Positions 62,414 through 64,000 of a stretch of DNA of 64,000 nt are shown in pieces; position 1 is the first letter of the stretch, and the number at the start of each line of letters is the position of its first letter. Location: positions 10,300-74,299 of the forward strand of contig CAZLZZ010000001.1 of NCBI GenBank assembly GCA_964564165.1, in the 5' to 3' direction. The notes under the pieces were generated by a model that was not told the DNA's origin, ran no database searches, and was given only the letters and a program-made list of their open reading frames with translations. The DNA is from NORP309 sp964564165. GTDB lineage: Bacteria > Pseudomonadota > Gammaproteobacteria > Xanthomonadales > Marinicellaceae. Made by a program: the position numbers and the translations under genes.

Positions 62414-62558
62414 GTTGGGCTTCGTACCTCAGCACCAACCTACAAATGATTTTAAATTATTTTTTTCGCTGTGGGCGCTGTGCTGCTGTGCGATTATTTG
62501 TTTTTGTAATCAATGCTTGTGCCCAATAATTTTTTGTTCATCGAATTTTGAAAAATAA
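62414..62558. repeat. Duplicated segment with a gene-end remnant
   Basis: Parallels 63831-63969 over about 140 bases, including CCAACCTACAAATGATTTTA and CTGTGCGATTATTTGTTTTT. On the minus strand it ends in a degraded version of the neighbouring gene's C-terminus (YFSKFDEQKIIGHKH and a stop). Confidence 0.75.
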
Positions 62559-62778
62559 CTGGTGAGAAACCAATAAGAATGGAAGACGATGTTGGTGAGG
62601 TTTTTCCAGTAGTCTTTATAGGGTTTCCGCCTGCTATTCGATAGAATTCACCACCATCAAAACCAAAACAAAATCGGCGAGATTCCAGTATTTAGCAAGC
62701 GCCTGTCCTTAATCTCGATTTAATCTCTACATTTGGTGTGAGTTAGTTCTATACCATTCGAGCCCGATCGAACTAATA

Positions 62779-63176
62779 TCAAACTCTTTTTCTCATTATA
62801 TAAACAGTAACAAAGGCAATTATTGAGAAATATAGAGTTTGCGCTCCTGTGTTAAAAAAGAATATACTATCAAATTTATGATTAAGTGCATATTTTACAG
62901 TTGCAGTCATTGCAGTAAGATAGATTCCCGTAAGCAATATCAATGAAATATATAAAGATATTTTTGGAAGCATTTGCGCTAATATTGCAAACAGGCCATA
63001 AACAAACAGCAAAAGAAAAAAGACATGAATATATCTTTAGCGCATGTAGGATTACACAAAACAAGCAAAGGAATAAATAGCAAGCCTGCAAAAAAGATAG
63101 CCTCGATTATGCCACTGAATTTATAATCCGCTCCACTGCCTTTGATAAAACTAAAACCATATCTACTCACAATCAA
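62779..63176 (-). pseudogene. Small membrane protein gene broken by a frameshift
   Basis: Two frames overlap at 62979-63012. The first starts MIVSRYGFSFIKGSGADYKF, contains the membrane helix SGIIEAIFFAGLLFIPLLVL and then drifts; the second continues LLFVYGLFAILAQMLPKISL with two further membrane helices to MRKRV. Adding or removing bases in the T6 run (63019-63025 area, minus strand TCTTTTTTCTTTT) would join them into one protein of about 130 residues. No family was recognised. Confidence 0.6.
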
Positions 63177-63295
63177 CTCCTTTGTTAATGTTGCTTGTAT
63201 GTGATTATATCACGTTAAACTCAATGAAACAATGTGTCAAAAGTCACTTTGTATTTTGATAGTAAAATAGTTACTTCTCGTAGTTTTTTAAACCA

Positions 63296-63754
63296 TTAGT
63301 TTCTTTCCCAAAGAGTTTCTTCTATTCTTTCAAGCTCACCCCAAACTATTTTTACTTTGGGTGTATCACTTAATAATCCATGAACTTCTATGTCAATTGA
63401 TTGATCCATACAAAAACTTAAACACATAATTGCATAATCGTGCCTAATAGTATATTTGTCTAATATTAGTCGGGTATACTCTAAATCATTAAACTCTTTA
63501 GGGTTGTTAGGTAATCTTTTTAATGTGCGTTTTAAGTACCTTCCTTTTTCTGCAAATCCTTTAAAATCAGTGTATATTTTTTCTAACCTTTGTTGGGACA
63601 AAGAATGAGCATATTTATATTGTTTGGATTTTTCGTTACAACTGTGTTCTGGGTTCATGGAACTTAGTAAACTTAACAAAGTTAGGAAAGCAATAATTCT
63701 ATCTAAGAATCTATAAACCTTGATCATTGCTTTTTTTATATATTTTTCAACCAT
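63296..63754 (-). CDS. Hypothetical exported or membrane-anchored protein
   Basis: A protein of up to 152 residues. An N-terminal hydrophobic segment (FLDRIIAFLTLLSLLSS) may be a signal or anchor, followed by a charged, helical domain (QQRLEKIYTDFKGFAEKGRY, then FNDLEYTRLILDKYT). The start is uncertain: ATG 63754 or 63727. No family recognised. It lies between the frameshifted membrane gene and the final repeat; nothing suggests an operon. Confidence 0.6.
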   Translation of the reverse strand: MVEKYIKKAMIKVYRFLDRIIAFLTLLSLLSSMNPEHSCNEKSKQYKYAHSLSQQRLEKIYTDFKGFAEKGRYLKRTLKRLPNNPKEFNDLEYTRLILDKYTIRHDYAIMCLSFCMDQSIDIEVHGLLSDTPKVKIVWGELERIEETLWERN

Positions 63755-63830
63755 TTTATTTTTTCAATTTGATTTAAAAATAAGATAATTGAATAGTACA
63801 AAAGTTCAGTAATAATGTTTTTTTTTAACG

Positions 63831-63969
63831 TTGGGCTTCACTTCGTTCTGCGCCAACCTACAAATGATTTTAAATTATTATTTTCTTTCGCTGTGTCGCT
63901 GTGCGATTATTTTTTTGCAATCAACGCTTATACCCAATAATTTCCTGCTCGCCGGGTTTTGAAAAATAC
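63831..63969. repeat. Duplicated segment and right copy of the 31-bp inverted repeat
   Basis: Starts with TTGGGCTTCACTTCGTTCTG and CGCCAACCTAC (the reverse complement of 62128-62158) and continues parallel to 62414-62558. Confidence 0.8.
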
Positions 63970-64000
63970 GCTTCGTCTGTCATTTCTAATTCAAAGGGGA
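63921..64000 (-). CDS. C-terminus of a gene continuing beyond the window
   Basis: The minus-strand frame reads FELEMTDEAYFSKPGEQEI and then IGYKR before the TGA at 63921-63923. The 5' part lies beyond position 64000, so no function can be given. A decayed copy of the same 3' end lies at about 62505-62560. Confidence 0.5.
   Translation of the reverse strand, partial: PFELEMTDEAYFSKPGEQEIIGYKR

Overview
The window is AT-rich chromosomal DNA, most likely from a gammaproteobacterium. The signs are the order lptM-dapF-DUF484-xerC (each junction overlapping or nearly touching), birA followed by a SPOR-type protein and a tRNA-Thr, and RluE-, YoaA-, Mpl- and DinB-type proteins. A marine Marinicella-like lineage would fit the mix (TonB receptor, giant hybrid sensor with propeller, M17 and RimK/AstE genes), but the genus is an inference I cannot prove. 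No replication origin, rRNA, prophage, CRISPR array or intact transposase was seen.

Layout. 1-6.3 kb: end of pxpB, pxpC (5-oxoprolinase subunits), a TonB-dependent receptor, a TRAP transporter membrane pair and an M48-type protease. 6.3-9.6 kb: accessory block with a YgjP-like metallopeptidase, an Imm22-like immunity protein, a RES/Xre toxin-antitoxin pair and an alpha/beta hydrolase. 9.7-16.3 kb: miaA, rimK with an AstE-like deacylase, an M17 aminopeptidase and two tandem Sel1-like exported proteins. 17.3-21.4 kb: tRNA-Arg(CCG), ApbE lipoprotein, an MBL-fold gene broken by a small mobile element, a double SnoaL protein and a GNAT gene broken by a stop. 21.5-26.8 kb: the xerC/dapF operon, an esterase, birA, a SPOR-like protein and tRNA-Thr(TGT). 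27-36.5 kb: a second accessory block with a primase remnant, a Fic gene split by one stop codon, a BlaI/M56 pair with a frameshift, PIN and ParDE toxin-antitoxin modules, VanZ-like and MidA-like proteins, a pteridine-reductase-like SDR and two small secreted proteins. 36.6-40.6 kb: a 1341-residue hybrid two-component sensor/AraC regulator. 41-50 kb: two dodecins, a membrane methyltransferase, ubiG-gph, a PLP enzyme, a lamin-tail protein and a three-gene nucleotide-sugar/polysaccharide cluster. 50-62 kb: two YeeE-type sulfur transporter halves, yoaA, dinB, rluE, a VapBC-like pair, mpl, a TusA-like protein and tex. 62-64 kb: repeats, a frameshifted membrane protein and the end of a further gene.

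The most striking feature is repeat and mobile-element activity. At least four copies of a TA-flanked miniature inverted-repeat element (about 164 bp, one 299 bp) sit inside, or exactly at the ends of, genes. One splits the MBL-fold gene, and removing it with one TA restores the reading frame exactly. One replaces the last residues of ParE. One sits in the stop codon of the hybrid sensor. A second TA-flanked palindromic family, a REP-like GC-rich palindrome family, a 163-bp element with 25-bp inverted ends and a 72-75 bp long inverted repeat add to this. Several genes are broken by single changes (Fic, GNAT, M56 and a small membrane protein), which suggests ongoing decay of accessory genes, although assembly errors cannot be excluded for the two homopolymer frameshifts. 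The Fic case is the most interesting biologically: the stop falls directly after the inhibitory helix motif and separates it from the catalytic core.
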